6,234 nucleotides of DNA from JASFRI01 sp050115015. Lineage in GTDB: Bacteria; Acidobacteriota; Polarisedimenticolia; CBDVAL01. Under the pieces are notes generated by a model. That model was not told the DNA's origin, did not search any database, and saw only the letters and a program-made list of their open reading frames with translations. Every line of letters starts with the position of its first letter. Position 1 is the stretch's first letter. Positions 5,578 to 6,234 of this stretch are shown piece by piece. The position numbers were made by a program, and so were the translations under genes. The DNA is taken from NCBI GenBank assembly GCA_050115015.1, contig JASFRI010000258.1, positions 1 to 6,234 of the forward strand. Direction: 5' to 3'.

Positions 5578-6234
5578 TTGAGCGCGGGCGATCTCGAGCG
5601 ACGACGGGGCTGGGGGCTGACGCTGTGGACGGCCCTGACGTGCGGGTTGGTGTGCACCTTCATCGCCTGGCGAAGCTACGAGCCCCACACGTTCCTGTTC
5701 GGCGACTGCCCCTACTATGCCGCGGCGGCGGTGTCGCTCATCGCCGACGGCGACCTGCGGATCCAGAACAACATCCAGGGCGGCGCCGAGGTCCACGCCG
5801 GCCAGGTGAGCGTCGGGGCCGACGGGGAGTGGCGGCCCAAGCACCCCGTCCTCATGTCGGCCGTGTCCGTTCCCTTCCTCCTGGTGTTCGGCGTGAAGGG
5901 ACTGCTGATCTTCAACGTCGCCGTCCTCATGCTGCTGGCGGGCCTCACCCACCGGATCGCCCTGCGCGGGGCATCGCCCCCGGTGGCGGCCCTGGCGACG
6001 GCGATCACCTTCCTGATGACCTTCGTCGTCACCTATGCCTACAACTACTCGCCGGACGCCTTCGCCGCGATCCCCGGCCTCCTCGCCCTGCTCTTCCTGC
6101 TCGACGGCCGCCCCCTGGCCGCCGGGATCGCCGCGGGTCTCGCCTTCCTCGCCAAGCCGGTCCACGTGCTGCTGGTCGCCATCGCCGGGCTCGTCGTGCT
6201 CCGGACCTCGGGCTGGCGGGGTGGGCTGCGGTAC
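5578..6234 (+). CDS. Polytopic membrane protein, GT-C / family 39-like glycosyltransferase, N-terminal part
   Basis: The first 219 residues are visible and the frame is open to the window edge. Predicted membrane segments: about 12-31, 91-106, 108-125, several between about 134 and 190, and about 196-211. The first external loop carries FLFGDCPYY (39-47), LIADGDLRIQNN (54-65) and WRPKHPVLMS (85-94). These match the pattern of family 39-like proteins, in which an acidic residue in GD-x-P-x-Y and a later HP are conserved; Asp43 would be the candidate catalytic acid. Such enzymes move a sugar from a polyprenyl-phosphate carrier onto lipid, glycan or protein outside the membrane; the acceptor here is unknown. 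TTG at 5578 follows a GGGGGAG tract, and an in-frame TAG at 5533 limits any upstream extension. Family membership is inferred from motifs and topology, since the C-terminal half is missing. Confidence 0.8.
   Translation, partial: MSAGDLERRRGWGLTLWTALTCGLVCTFIAWRSYEPHTFLFGDCPYYAAAAVSLIADGDLRIQNNIQGGAEVHAGQVSVGADGEWRPKHPVLMSAVSVPFLLVFGVKGLLIFNVAVLMLLAGLTHRIALRGASPPVAALATAITFLMTFVVTYAYNYSPDAFAAIPGLLALLFLLDGRPLAAGIAAGLAFLAKPVHVLLVAIAGLVVLRTSGWRGGLRY

Noticed and set aside
5452..6165. Minus-strand extension upstream of peptidase E
   Set aside because: It is antisense to the membrane protein gene, whose transmembrane pattern and family motifs are coherent. The translation is charged low-complexity sequence.
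1..6234. CRISPR array, tRNA, rRNA or a defence gene cluster
   Set aside because: There is no set of regularly spaced direct repeats, no recognisable RNA gene sequence and no nuclease, toxin or helicase motif in any supported gene.

Overview
This is a very GC-rich window (roughly 70% G+C by eye, not counted) from a bacterium that very probably has an outer membrane. The evidence for the outer membrane is an RND efflux permease and its periplasmic adaptor, both on the minus strand. The sequence alone does not settle the phylum. A soil or sediment lineage such as Acidobacteriota, Myxococcota or Gemmatimonadota would fit, but that is a guess from composition and gene content.

Layout. Positions 1-2927 (minus strand) hold a two-gene tripartite-efflux module: an adaptor gene (1842-2927) followed downstream by the first half of an RND permease gene (1-1601, cut by the window edge). 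About 240 bases separate them, an unusually large gap for such a pair. The gap contains nested inverted repeats and a short AT-rich island. Divergent from the adaptor gene is a plus-strand gene (3126-3986) for an exported DUF1684 protein; its upstream region has a possible promoter and two short stem-loops. Positions 4005-4234 are a compact element bounded by 25-base inverted repeats (24 of 25 matching). It fills the gap between two convergent genes and looks like a MITE-type non-autonomous mobile element or a structured intergenic repeat. Positions 4234-5451 (minus strand) hold a probable two-gene operon: peptidase E (pepE-like, 4747-5451) then a DUF488 protein (4234-4704). Divergent from pepE, a plus-strand gene begins at about 5578 and runs off the window; it encodes a polytopic membrane protein resembling GT-C (family 39-like) glycosyltransferases.

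How the genes work together. The adaptor and permease should form the inner part of one efflux pump; no outer-membrane channel gene is visible here. PepE and DUF488 are probably co-transcribed, but their functions are not obviously linked. I found no CRISPR array, RNA gene, phage gene, toxin-antitoxin pair or defence cluster. The gene content is ordinary; the least explained items are the 230-base inverted-repeat element and the repeat structure in the adaptor-permease gap.
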